Source of the DNA: Syncephalis fuscata
Taxonomy: Eukaryota > Zoopagomycota > Zoopagomycetes > Zoopagales > Piptocephalidaceae
Length of the DNA stretch: 64,000 bases
Assembly: GCA_025786725.1 (NCBI GenBank)
Contig: JAHLTZ010000040.1
Coordinates: 116,980 to 180,979, forward strand
Direction: 5' to 3'
Shown here: piece by piece, positions 39,661 through 53,722 of the stretch
Layout of the letters: each line of letters starts with the position of its first letter
How positions within the stretch are numbered: the stretch's first letter is position 1
The notes under the pieces: generated by a model
Seen by the model: the letters and a program-made list of their open reading frames with translations, nothing else
What the model was told of the DNA's origin: nothing
The model's database searches: none
Position numbers and translations under genes: made by a program

Positions 39661-40166
39661 AATATTTGTTGTTAGCATAAATATTTGCAGCCAAAAAACT
39701 TCTTGGTTTGCAGTATGTTCTATTTTTTATTAATCTTAAATGCAATTAAATTAATCTGTTTGTTAGTAAACATTACTTAAAATACAGTATTCCACTTGTT
39801 TATGATTCTATCAAGATTTAAGCCTAGGAGAGACTTGAGTGTTTTAGTTTACACGTGATTAGTTCAAGCCGCCCCGGTTACATCACTATTGGCTGGAAAA
39901 TGTTTTAAATTATTATGATTAATCTATTAATTACAAGGCATTATTGCGTCTTGGCAAATAATTTGTTATTCCATGTTTATTTGGCGCCGCTCTACTCAGA
40001 GACAGGTCGGTTTGACTCAGCCTTTTATTAATAATCTTAATTTTATTTGGCTTATTAAAACATGCACACTAACACATTAAACAATATTAATATATATATA
40101 TATATTAATTTACTAGAAACATGTATTAAGTTGGTTGTTGATAGATAGCAATCCCTAGATTAATTA
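39196..40166. other. Inner end of the left arm and decayed flank
   Basis: 971 bp without a gene. The upstream region of seven-TM gene A (to 39665) matches the right arm well, except for rising divergence after about 39530. 39665-39920 keeps only weak similarity to 48550-48780 on the other side, for example shared versions of ACGTGATTAGTTCAAGC. After about 39960 the 3' flank of paralogue B begins. Confidence 0.5.
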
Positions 40167-42470
40167 CTATGTAGGAGATAGTGTTGTAATACTATTCGGT
40201 GACATAACTGATAAATCGGGCTTGTCATTAGCCTTATTAAACAGCCGCATTTTAATTTCTAACCATAAAAGCCGATAGGTAAGTAAAGGACTGACGATGA
40301 TCGTTTTAGATGAAGTTTTGCCATTATAATTTGGCATACGGACACCAAGTGCGTAGAGTAGAATAGCAGATTGGATAGTTAGACCGACAATTCTATATGC
40401 ACGCCGAGCGATCATTTTATCAGCATAGATCGACCAATCGAGATCAAGTTCTAAGAAAGTATCAATAGTACCAATGAGAAAGGCAACAAATGTGGCAGTT
40501 GAGATTATGGCCAGCTAATTAAAGTTAAATTAAATATTATTAAAAAGTAAAAATCAAATAGTTTGACGTCTATAAATGATAAAATACTTACGCGAGCTAG
40601 AGCATTACGAACGGATCCACTGTTACAGTTCTTCATAACTAAATAGAAAACCACAGCTTTGTATTTGATTAAAATTTGTATATGTAATTGTATACACCAA
40701 TAAATGACTTACTAGAATAGGCAAAGATAAACGCAGTTAATAACTCTAAAGAAATCAAGACGTAGCTAAATATATCATAGATAAATTTATAGCCGTAATA
40801 GCTTGTATCGTAATAATCAACAGCGATTATTGTAAGAGATGCAATACGCGCAATAATTCGCATAACAAAGCTGATATGAATAACTATGCGAAATACTTTA
40901 GCTCTATGTTCAATTTGTTTGTCGAATTTGAGTGAGCACCTAATTATTATTGTTATGATTAATCATCTATAATATTGCATATTCATTTATACATACCAAA
41001 TAATGAGTAAAAAATAAAAAGATACAGTAAACAATATCAAATAAATCTCTACTATAATATGATAGCTCAACTTTCCGAAATTACCAGGAATAGTTGCTAA
41101 ACCAACTGTAAATGAAATAAAAGCATATTAGTTTGGTTGTAGAAATGATTTATATTATTGTTGTTACTTACGCATGACAGAAATAAAACCAAATACAAAT
41201 GCCAGTGTTCGTAAATCAATTTCTAAACTTCCAGATAACCAAACATATGTAATACTGCCGAGAGCATGCAGAATAAAAACGATGTTAATTGCAAAAGACG
41301 TCCAAATAAATGCTTGGAACCACGGTGAAAGTATATATTGTCTCCATATATTGGTTTCTAATTAGTATGCCATTAGTTGATATATTAAATCGGTGCTTTT
41401 AATCTACCTTGTGTCATGGTGGCTATAGCTGGAAACTCTAGCATTTTCATTGCATTGCTAATATCTTTCAGATCTTTATGACGAGTCATTGCTATGGGAA
41501 TACTTGGTGCATACTCTTTAAATAAATTGCTGGAAATTATCGAGATTTTACGAAAACCACCTCTTATTAACAAAAGGCCACTGACTGGAGGATACTGGTG
41601 ACTGGCTATCCATTTTTTGTAATCATCTAGCGTCTCTTCGATCTATCGGAAACAAAGGAAACAAAAGAAATATTAGCAAATATTATTATAAATTATGGCA
41701 AAAATCTATATTTACCTGTTGCATTGTTTTGCAGCCATGGCTTTTTATTTTTGAAAGCTCAAAAACTAAAATAATGGATGTAACATTCTTTGGCAGAGTG
41801 TTTACTCCTAATATATTTTCTCCTGGCAAAGGCAGTTTCTCGATTTTACAATCAACATCATTATAGAATTCTGGAATGACCAGCATGCCAGTAATGTTAA
41901 AATAATCAAACTGTATTCCAACTGGATCAGTCGTCTTGAACTTAAATATTGTATTATTTGACTGCATAACAATTGCACCGATTGCCAGGTGGATTATCTG
42001 ACAGATAAAAGATAACAATAGCAACAAACGTGCCATGAGTAATATGATTGCTGATATGATAAATAGGCCTTTAGCCGTGAATTGATTAATAAGAAATAGA
42101 AGTAGCTACTAAGATAATAGGCTGGATATAAACATTAATTATGACACACAACAAAGAATAGTAATCACAGATATGGAATTGTTTGTAAAATTAGCTACCT
42201 AATAAGGAATTAATATGGATAAATAACAATGATTAGAAAAGGTTTGATTACAATATGGCCCATTATTTATGACGGAGCAGCAGTATATTTAACGCATGGC
42301 CTTGGCCCTTCCAATATATTTTCAAGCATTATCAGCTACATCAAGCAATACCGGTTTGGGCTGCTAACAACGCATGGTTAAAATGGCTTATCCATTCAAT
42401 CTATGACCAAAACTATCTGTTTATACCCACAGTTTGTTTCAAACCTGATTTCAAAGAAGCATTCTTTATC
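39960..42470 (-). repeat. Seven-TM tandem unit B
   Basis: Diverged direct repeat of 37130-39660, including gene B and both flanks. Not duplicated in the right arm. Confidence 0.65.
40167..42036 (-). CDS. Seven-TM receptor-like protein B (diverged paralogue, spacer)
   Basis: Paralogue of protein A, present once in the spacer. Signal peptide MARLLLLLSFICQIIHLAIG (42036). The ectodomain has FKFKTTDPVGIQFDYFNITG, VIPEFYNDVDCKIEKLPLPG and SKIKSHGCKTMQQ. Equivalents of all TM segments follow, for example MRIIARIASLTIIAVDYYD and IVGLTIQSAILLYALGVRM, and the end is ITTLSPT, about 25 residues shorter than A. The ectodomain reading frame is open here and shows which bases are missing in the left A copy. 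Conserved ectodomain Cys, FDYFNITG and IPEFYN, with faster change in TM segments, suggest a functional pair. Family not recognised. Confidence 0.68.
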
Positions 42471-43249
42471 TTCTAAATGACTTCTATTTCTTCTGTGTCT
42501 AAATTATATCTAACACTATTTACTATTATATACCGACCGGCTTCCTTTGTATTATTTCAGTGTCGTTACTTATCATTACTTGCCTATTTATTGATTGCGC
42601 ATCATGTCCATACATCACAACGTTTTAATTTAATTACTTAATTTGTATTACAACATCAACATAATATCTATTTTATCATAAATTTATTATCCAGTAGCAT
42701 ATATACTCTATTTGCCCATATTATTTTCATTTTATACTTAAACTATTACAAGTCATTTTATTGTACAATGAACACGTTTTATTAATAGATATTTAGCTAT
42801 TTATTAATGACTGTATTTGCTATAAACTTTAATTTGTTTGCTTGCTGCATTCACTTATTCACATACATAATAGCTTCAACACTATTATTCCTGTATTTTA
42901 TTTTGTTCACTTATTCCGTTCTACACTATTCTATATCTATTATCCACGCTTTATAGATTTTGAATTGGCTTAAACAAATAAAATGCATATACTATACGTC
43001 TATTATAGCATTTCTATATTTTATTTGTCTATACATTTAAAATTATATCAGTTTACTATTATACAATTAATTACTTGACATAAATACGGAATAGAATAAA
43101 AACATAAAACCGAGCCAATCTACAGTGAGCCAAGTTTTGACAACAATCATATCAAAGTGCAACAGGTGTGAATAAAAGTTTTCACAGTCATCGCATCTTG
43201 TTTTTTTTCATTCCATCGTTTATTTTACCAGCATATAATATCTGTCAAG
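42037..43249. other. AT-rich intergenic region
   Basis: About 1.2 kb. The first roughly 430 bp is the decayed upstream flank of unit B; the rest is unique AT-rich sequence leading to the CWC25 start. No gene or RNA seen. Confidence 0.45.
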
Positions 43250-44725
43250 ATGGGAGGAGGCGATCTCGTAAGTCATGGATAAGTGCATATATGCTTATTT
43301 ATTTACGCCGTATGAGTAGAATTTGAAAAAGTCCTGGCATACAGGCACATTCCGTAATCAGGAGACAGTATGGAAACGCGAACAAGAAGTGGCCGAGGAA
43401 AACAAGAAACTTGAGCAACTAAGAAAAGAACTGGAAGAGGAGAGACAGTTACAGGAGTTGCAACGGATTCAGGAATCATCAGGAGTACGGTAAGCTAGCG
43501 ATGAGGTAATATACGGTCACTACTAACAGACAATTGTAGGAAACGTGCAGAACGACTAGAATGGATGTATGCTGCTGGTCCTGGACAGTCTGCAGCCACA
43601 CGTAATGCAGATCTTGAACAATATCTGTTAGGAAAGAAGCGAGTTGATGATATTGTTGATGCAGGCCATACAGTTGATGAGGTAAAACATATAGACATTT
43701 ATACTTGCATTAATTAACTAAACTGTCTATTAACATTACATGTAGCTGTCAGCAAACTCTACATCAATCTTTCAACAAGCGATGAATCAAAAAGCAAACA
43801 ATATACGCGATACATTTGCCAAAGTGCGAGAAGACCCGTTATTGATGATCAAGAAGCGAGAACAACAGAGCTTGGAAAATATTATGAGTAATCCAGTAAA
43901 GATGAAGCAGCTAGCTGAGGTAAATAAATGTCTATTTAATATATTAATTCGCTAATTTAAATTATTTCAGTCTAAAAAAGGCATTGTAAAGGACAAAAAG
44001 AAGAAAGAAAAGAAAGAGAAAAAGCACCGAAATAGACATCGGGAAAGTGAGAGCAGTGATAGAGAAGATGGCGATGAAGTAACATCGGCTCATTATCATA
44101 AACGTCAACGGTCTCGTTCACCAAATAGATCTGATTTTTATAGAGAAATACAGCGATGTTAACAGAGCATCCATGTGGATAGACGTGATTATCGTCGTTA
44201 TGACCGACGCAGTTCTCGCTCACCTTCTTCTAGAAAACATCGCAGCCCGAATAATTATAGACCACATCGTGATCATGGTCGACACGAAAACAATTATGCA
44301 CGATCACGACACCATGAAGAACGACAACGACAACATTCATCGTCAAATGCTGCACCAGACGATAAAGCGTTAAAGGAACAAGAGCGTCAACGTCGTTTAG
44401 CTGCTATGGTGTCAGATGCAGAAGCATTGGATCGTGAAAGAGACACACGTATTGAGACTAGTATGAAAGAAGAAGCTGAACAAGAGAGGCGAGACCAAGC
44501 AGTTCGAATGGAACGTGGCCGTCATGGCACAGGACGTGATTTCTTAAGGCAAGTACAGCTACTATTTACTCTGTTATAACATACGATCTAATCAATGTTT
44601 GTGTGTTGATGTATTATAGTGAGACGAGCCGTGCCATCTACGGTACAGCCGATTCTCTTCGGTTAGAAGATCGAGTTCGACGTAATCGAGCTGGACTTCA
44701 ACGTCAAAGTGCCGTTAGAGAATAG
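43250..44725 (+). CDS. CWC25: CWC25-like pre-mRNA splicing factor (in-frame TAA)
   Basis: Step-one splicing factor that joins the spliceosome for the first transesterification. The N-terminus MGGGDLNLKKSWHTGTFRNQ, the long KREQEVAEENKKLEQLRKEL helix and RLEWMYAAGPGQ are diagnostic of CWC25/CCDC49. An intermediate exon gives DPLLMIKKREQQ. The rest is Lys/Arg/Ser-rich with RS-like patches and ends LEDRVRRNRAGLQRQSAVRE. An in-frame TAA at 44160-44162 lies between SDFYREIQRC and QSIHVDRRDYRRYD in the same frame. CAA-to-TAA, a paired indel or an error would explain it, because the sequence downstream keeps a CWC25-like end. The last intron (44549-44621) uses a GC donor. Convergent with TAH18 at 75 bp. 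Confidence 0.88.
44549..44621 (+). other. GC-AG intron of CWC25
   Basis: Donor TTAAG|GCAAGT, acceptor ATTATAG|TGAGAC. Splicing gives RDFLSETSRAIYG. Confidence 0.7.
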
Positions 44726-44800
44726 AAATGAATAATAGGGACCGTTATTAGTTTTATTATTAGCATATTTTGATTATTAAACAAAAATTTAATCGCTGTA

Positions 44801-47389
<2,589 letters not shown>

Positions 47390-47445
47390 AGTGTTAAAAA
47401 ATAAAAGCGAGAATAAAAGTCTACATCTGATAACAAATGTTTCAT

Positions 47446-49240
47446 AAACCAGGTTATCCAATAGGCGGTCACGATAGTAATACTAAGGACCAGTTAATAA
47501 GTACAATAAGCGACATAAATCGAGGTTTATTAGTAATAGGGCTAGTGATAAGTAGATAGTAATGTTTGATAGAACAAAGACAGTATGCAAAAATCATATA
47601 TTAGAAGGAAGGTATATTGGCAAAAGCATGAATAATGGTGCTGAAGTTGGAGTGTGTATAAATTAATGAGTGAAATGAATAAAGTGTGTTGAAACATATA
47701 GCAAGTAGAATATAGCTATTATATTATAAAATGATATATGGCAGTATAAGTATACAATGGAAATGATATAGTTAGATAGATGATAATAATGGTAATAAAT
47801 CTATGATGACAAGTAACTTGATGATTGATGTCACTCATCAACTAGTGCCATGTTCAATAGATTGAATGTTAATTCAATTGCGCGAATATTATTAAACATG
47901 GTTATCTAGCTCCTAAATTAGATTAGATTAGCAATAGACCGTTTAATAACAATAGTTGAAATGATGAAACAATTAACTAAACTATTGATATTATTGGTTA
48001 ATGAGTAGCGCGCAGTAGCTGTAACGAGTTTAGCCAATTGTGATGTGCTAGTATTTACAAACTAAGAAGCTATTTTTATTTAATTAATAAAAGGAATAAC
48101 ATACGTGTGATGATATTATAATACAAATGAAATAGCTGAATGTCGTATTAGAGCAGTCTGAGGATGAATGTGATGGGCAACCATAGATAGGCAAGTAATC
48201 ATAAGAAGCAATGCTAGTATGAATGTACAATATAATTTATTTATATCAAGCTTTTAGTTATACTAACTTGTTGTTAAGGCATTTCTGAGGTGATGAATAG
48301 CCATTGTAACCTGTAGAATATGTCTGTATAGTATCGGCATCGTAGCTTAGATATGATGGCATATTCGTCTGGCATTTGGTATAACATGCCACGCTGCATG
48401 TAATAAGCGTAGAAGAAATTGCATGATGGTCCAAGCTGCAAAGCCTTGGAATAAAAAAATCATGTTTTGGCAAATGCAGCAAAACCGGTTGACATATAAA
48501 TAGCAAAGTATATTCCAATTGGTAGTAATGTTTTGTAACAAATGTATTAAAATGCTTAAAACATTTCTCTATTAATGGCAATACAAATAGTTGGAGTAGC
48601 TTGGATTAGTTACGTATAAAATAAAACACAGATTTCTCCCTAGGTTTACAACTCGATAGAGTTGTAAAAAAGTGCAGCACTGCATTTTGGGTACTGTTTA
48701 TTAATAAACAAACCAACTTATTACATTTGGAATTAATAAACGGATAGTGCCTACTGCAGGCCGAGTGGTTTTTGACTATAGATATGCACCTAACACAAAT
48801 AGGAAGGTATAGGTTTTAGACAATAGGGCACGGAGACAGTCGAGATGCAGTGCTTGTAGGATCGTTTTAAAACAGACCGCGTGCATAGACAATGTCATTA
48901 TCTTGGGTAAATAACAAGTCATTTAGCATGCACTTTTAGCAGCCAAACCAGTATTTTTTAATACTGTTGATACAATATGAATATGTGCTGTTTGAAGGGT
49001 CAAGCCCGCGTTAAATATACTGCTTTACTTGTAGATGCTGCACCATATTGTGACCAGAACCTTTCTAATAATTGCCATTTATTCTTATAATTAATTGACT
49101 TTACAAACAATTGCATGTCTGTGATTGCTATTCTTTTTGTGTGCCACGCTTAATGTTTATCTGATTTACTATACTAGCAGCTATTTTAAGTTATTAGTAG
49201 CCAATTTACGACCAACGAACAACCTATTATACCAGCAGCC
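47446..49240. other. Spacer/right-arm junction region
   Basis: About 1.8 kb. 47446-48240 is AT-rich unique sequence upstream of TAH18 with no gene. 48258-48581 holds a small unassigned minus-strand ORF. 48550-48780 is weakly similar to the left flank at 39665-39920. From 48780 the near-identical right arm starts, beginning with the upstream region of seven-TM gene A'. Confidence 0.5.
48258..48581 (-). CDS. Unassigned small ORF (107 aa)
   Basis: Open frame MPLIEKCFKHFNTFVTKHYY ... CSVACYTKCQTNMPSYLSYD ... with seven or so cysteines. Overlapping frames are also open, so coding status is doubtful. It resembles nothing I recognise and could be a remnant of a broken gene at the duplication edge. 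Confidence 0.2.
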   Translation of the reverse strand: MPLIEKCFKHFNTFVTKHYYQLEYTLLFICQPVLLHLPKHDFFIPRLCSLDHHAISSTLITCSVACYTKCQTNMPSYLSYDADTIQTYSTGYNGYSSPQKCLNNKLV

Positions 49241-51310
49241 ATGTCACTCGTGGCAATTTATTGTCATTGTTGTTTTTCATCAGCCAAATAATGCACCTGG
49301 CGGTTGGTGGAATAATTATGCGTACAAATAAGACAGTATTCAAGTTTAAAACGGCCGATCCATTTAGGATAGAGTTTGATTATTTTAACATTACTGGAAT
49401 GCTGGTCATCCCGGAATTCTATAATAATGTCGACTGCGAACTTAAAAAACTGCCTTTACCAGGCGAAACTATATCAGAAGTAAACACTCTGCCAAAGGAT
49501 GTTGCATCCATCATTTTGGTTTTTGAGCTCGAGAAACTAAAAAGCTACGGCTGTAGAAACATGCGACAGGTAATTGAAGTTTTGCTGTACTCCATGGTAA
49601 TCGAACTAATAATCTATTTTGCGTCTAAAGCTTGAGAAGACGTTAGATGATTACAAGAAATGGATAGTCAGCCGCAATTATCCCCCAGCCAGTGGTCTTT
49701 TATTTTTAAGACCTGCCTTCCGTAAAATCTCAGCATCTGTCGGCAGCTTCTTTAAAAGGTATACACCAAGTATTCCTATAGCATTGGCTCGTAATAAAGA
49801 TCTGAAAGATATTAGCAATGCAATGAAAATGCTAGAGTTTCCAGCTATAGCCACTATGACACAAGGTAGATTAAAAGCACCGATTTAATATATCAACTAA
49901 TAGCATGCCGATTAGAACCCAATGCATGGAAACGTTATATACTTTCACCGTGGTTCCAAACATTTATGTGGACATTCTTTACAATCAATGTCATTTTTAT
50001 TCTGCATGCTCTCGGCAGTTTTATATATATATGGTTGTTTGGAAGTCTCGAGGCCGACCTACGGACGCTGGCATTTGTGGCTGGCTTCTTAGCTGTCGTG
50101 CGTAAGTAGCAATAATACGTGGCATTTTTACAGCCTGGCTAATGTAGCTTTATCGCTATTCACAGTTGACTTAGTTGTTATTCCTAGTAACTTTGGAGAT
50201 CTAAGTTATCATATTATAATACAGATTTCTACGATACTATGCTCTATAGCTTTTTACTTTTTGCTTGTTATCTGGTATGTATAAAATGAATATGCAATAT
50301 GTAGTAAATTAACACTTTTTATTAATCAGGTGCTCCCTCAAACTCGGAAAGCAAATTGAACGTAGAATTAGGCTGTTCCGTATAGTCATTCACATCGGCT
50401 TTGCTATGCGGATAATCATACATACTGCAGTTCTTATAATAGTCGCCGTCGATTGTTATGATACAGACCATATTGTTAATATAATTGTTTACAATATACT
50501 TGGCTACTTCTTAATATCGCAACAACTATTGACAGCACTTATATTTGCCTATTTTAGTAAGTCATTTATTGGTGTATACAATTGCATATACAACTTCTAA
50601 TCAAATGTGTAGCTGTAGTTTTCTATCTTAGCATGAAGAACTGTATTAGCGAATCGCTTCGTAATGCTCTAGCTCGCGTAAGTATTTTACCGTTTATAAA
50701 CACCAAACTATTTGATTACTGATTTTTACTAATAATTAACTTGTATTCGATCAGTTGGCCATCATATCAACGGCTTCATTTGTTGCATTTCTTCTTAATA
50801 TTATTGATGTTTTCCTATTACTCAATCTTGAATGGTCAATCGATGCCGATAAAATGATTGCTCGACTTTCATATAACATCGTTGGCCTAACCATTGTATC
50901 GGCTGTTCTACTTTATGTGCTTGGTATCCGTATGCCAGATTATGGCAAAACTTCATCGGAAACAATTATTGTTAGTCCACTCTTTGCCTACCGACTTTTA
51001 TGGTCAGAGATTAAGGCACGGCTATTTAATAAGGTCGATGGCAAGCCCGATTTATCAATTGCTTCACCAGATAGTATTACAACACTATCTTATAAACGTT
51101 GGTCGATCCAACAATTGCTACTTATCAATGACCAACTTTATACATGTTTCTAATAAATCAATAACTCTACACATACTTATACTATTTATTGTATAGTGTA
51201 TATATTTCAATAAGCCAAATAAGTAAAAATTAGCAATAATAAAGCTAGAGTCGAGCTGGCAGTGTCTCTCAGTAAAGCAACGCCAAGTAAACGTAAAACG
51301 GTATATATTA
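48780..51310 (+). repeat. Seven-TM unit A' (right, inverted)
   Basis: Inverted copy of the unit at 37130-39660. There is no counterpart of unit B on this side; unique spacer follows directly. Confidence 0.7.
49241..51153 (+). CDS. Seven-TM receptor-like protein A', right copy
   Basis: Inverted twin of 37285-39195. Here the ectodomain and TM1 frames that are broken on the left are intact: NNVDCELKKLPLPGE, FTINVIFILHALGS, IATMTQ at the splice junction. However, one T is missing at about 49254 (GTGGCAATTTATT against GTGGCATATTTATT), directly after MSLVA, which breaks the signal peptide frame. The remaining segments, including the seven TM helices and the LYTCF end, are as in the left copy. The two arms therefore carry different lesions in the same gene. 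Confidence 0.68.
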
Positions 51311-51595
51311 GCACAAATATATAATGCGAAGAATATGAATATTGGTGCTGAAGTTATAGCACATATAATAAAATAGTTAAAATCAGTAAAATGTATTAAA
51401 CATAATGAATATAGTTTGTTTGTTATTTATAAAGATGTATTGTTTTACTTGGCAAATGAGTGATTGTTTCAAATAATACACCATAACAATAACAAAAGTT
51501 CTTTAAATTCAAATGATAAACAACTTTAGTATCCATAGAATTAATATAAAACTTTACCTCCTTTACTTCTCTTTTTAATCTACTCGTTGTTTAAC
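51154..51595. other. Intergenic spacer, right arm
   Basis: 442-bp counterpart of 36845-37284; AT-rich, nothing further seen. Confidence 0.4.
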
Positions 51596-52253
51596 ATGGC
51601 TACCAATGTTAGCGATTCATCAATGGTTGAGGAATCTCAGGCACAACAACAACAGCGGGATGAGCTAGAATCCTATTTACATCAACTACTCGCCTGGTAA
51701 GTATATATTGAACAGTAATACTATGACCCAATAAGCTAAATCCCACATAGTCATCCGCGGGACTTGCTTGTCTGCTTAGTAACTGATCGCGAAGGCGTTA
51801 TTCTAGGACAAGGTGCGTGTAAGGTTTTATAAGTTAGCAATACTCATTTAAAACGACTAGCTATGACCGACCAGACACGAGAAAACTTACACGAACCTCC
51901 AATGTCGTCAACTTTTACCGTAGCTAGCGAACAGGTAATAGAATGCTATTTAATAATTGTGTTATTTATTTTAGTTATAGGCTAGTAAATTAGGACTTGG
52001 CCGTCATCGCACGGTCGCTTGTATGACAGGCCTACATCAATTAGTGCAAGCATCGCGACCACCTCTAGTTATTTCACTTATTGCTGACGCACAAGCCAAT
52101 ACAGGTAGGTCATAATACTCTAACAGTAATAATAAGCCAATAAACCAACTATTTCATTATTATACAGGTCTATTATTAGAGCTGGCAAATCAAGTACGCG
52201 ATACAGTAAAGGATCTGGCTTTAGTCGTAGCCGAAGGTGGAGTAGTGGAATGA
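51596..52253 (+). CDS. LAMTOR3: LAMTOR3 (MP1) Ragulator subunit, right copy
   Basis: Same exon structure and protein as the left copy at 36187-36844 (MATNVSDSS..., ASKLGLGRHRTVAC, SLIADAQANTGLL). I found no coding difference and no frame break. Two intact copies of a Ragulator subunit would double its dosage if both arms are real. It lies 56 bp upstream of MRM2 on the same strand. Confidence 0.88.
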
Positions 52254-52308
52254 GCAACAGCTATTTTTCAACAATAAATTATATTTGAGCGTTATTTTCT
52301 ATTTTATT

Positions 52309-53332
52309 ATGTTGCACAGCGTATATTACCACCACCAACATAAACTCAATTACATGGCTATGGCCAAGTTAATGCCGAGTAGTAGTAGTAGTAGTAGTGG
52401 TTGGGCTATGCGACGCTATTTGTCTACGTATGGCATAGCTATGGCCCATAGTAGGTCTGGCTCGTCTAATCGGTGGCTGCAGCGACAACGCGACGATATT
52501 TATGCCCGACAAGCCCGCGCCGACGGCTACCGCACAAGGAGTGCCTATAAACTACTGGCACTGCATGAAAAGCATCGCTTTCTATTGCCGGGGTGCCGGT
52601 GTGTCGATTGCGGCTCGAGTCCAGGTGGTTGGAGCCAGGTAGCCGCTGAACTTATTTTACGTAATGCTGTCAAACCAGAAAAACCACGCATCCACTATAG
52701 AATAGCAACACCAGACACCGAGTCAAATAGACTCGACGACGACGACGAAGAACTAGAGGATGAAGGACTTGTTATAGCCGTTGATCTACTACCAATGGCT
52801 CCTATCACTGGTGTTCATTTTATTGAAGGTGACTTTAGAACCGATGAAATAACACAACGTATGGCCAAACTATTAGACGATAAACCCGTTGATGTTGTAC
52901 TATCAGATATGGCACCCTCGTTATCTGGTACATAATAATAACACGTATATATCATTAATAGACCACTAATATATATATATATATCAATAGGTATTAGAAC
53001 AGTTGATCAAGCAAGATCTATGGTAAGTTATATATATATATATTAATGTTATAATAATATATAATAATAGGAATTATGTGAAGCAGCATTAGAATTCGCC
53101 CAACAACATTTAAGAAAAGAAGGCACGTTTATTTGCAAAGTACGTATTGCATATTCATAATATTATACTAAATAACATGTAATATATTATAATATAGGTA
53201 TTTATGGATGGAGGTGATCCAACCTTTAGACGCCATTTACAAGGCTTATTCCGTAAAGTATTAATAGAAAAACCCATGGCCTCTCGAAAAGATTCTGCAG
53301 AAATCTATTTTGTCTGTCTTGGCAAACAATAA
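52309..53332 (+). CDS. MRM2: MRM2/FtsJ-like mitochondrial rRNA methyltransferase, right copy
   Basis: Same protein as 35112-36131, with SAM motif VDCGSSPGGWSQ, SDMAPSLSG, FICKVF and AEIYFVCLGK. Frame intact. Intron lengths differ slightly in the TATATA tracts, as expected for recently separated copies. Confidence 0.9.
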
Positions 53333-53722
53333 AGTCAACACTGTCATTATAATAATAATATACAATATAATATACAATATAATATACAATATAATAATAA
53401 ATTGTAATTGTAATTGTAATACACAATGGAAATTCACAATGATTTCTTCACTCTTTCTATTTATCTATTAAATCAGAACCATTGGTCTATTTTAACAATA
53501 TTTTTAAGGACCACAACTATTACACTTCTTACATTTACCGTGCTACTTTGCATTAAACCACCCAACTCAACCCATTTGTAGTGACTTTTATTCTTGATCT
53601 GTCGTTGACGATAGTATTAGCGATAGTATTTCTATTGAATTGCGATCTATTAGTATAGTTAACTACTACTGCTACTACTACTACTACTACAATCGCTGTG
53701 ACAGCCATTATCAACGAGTGTC
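53333..53722. other. Intergenic spacer, right arm
   Basis: 390-bp counterpart of 34725-35111, with the same TACAATATAA repeat and ACT microsatellite. Confidence 0.4.

Larger units (their letters stand above)
24453..39665 (+). repeat. Left arm of long inverted repeat
   Basis: Near-identical, in reverse complement, to 48780-64000; paired positions sum to about 88436-88458 throughout. The arm carries the orphan PH-like gene, secreted copy 2, HIU hydrolase, ZNF830, BYE1-like, MRM2, LAMTOR3 and the seven-TM gene. Its outer end lies beyond the window on the right, so the full length is at least about 15.2 kb. The inner 200 bp is visibly less similar, and weaker similarity continues to about 39920. 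Confidence 0.95.
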
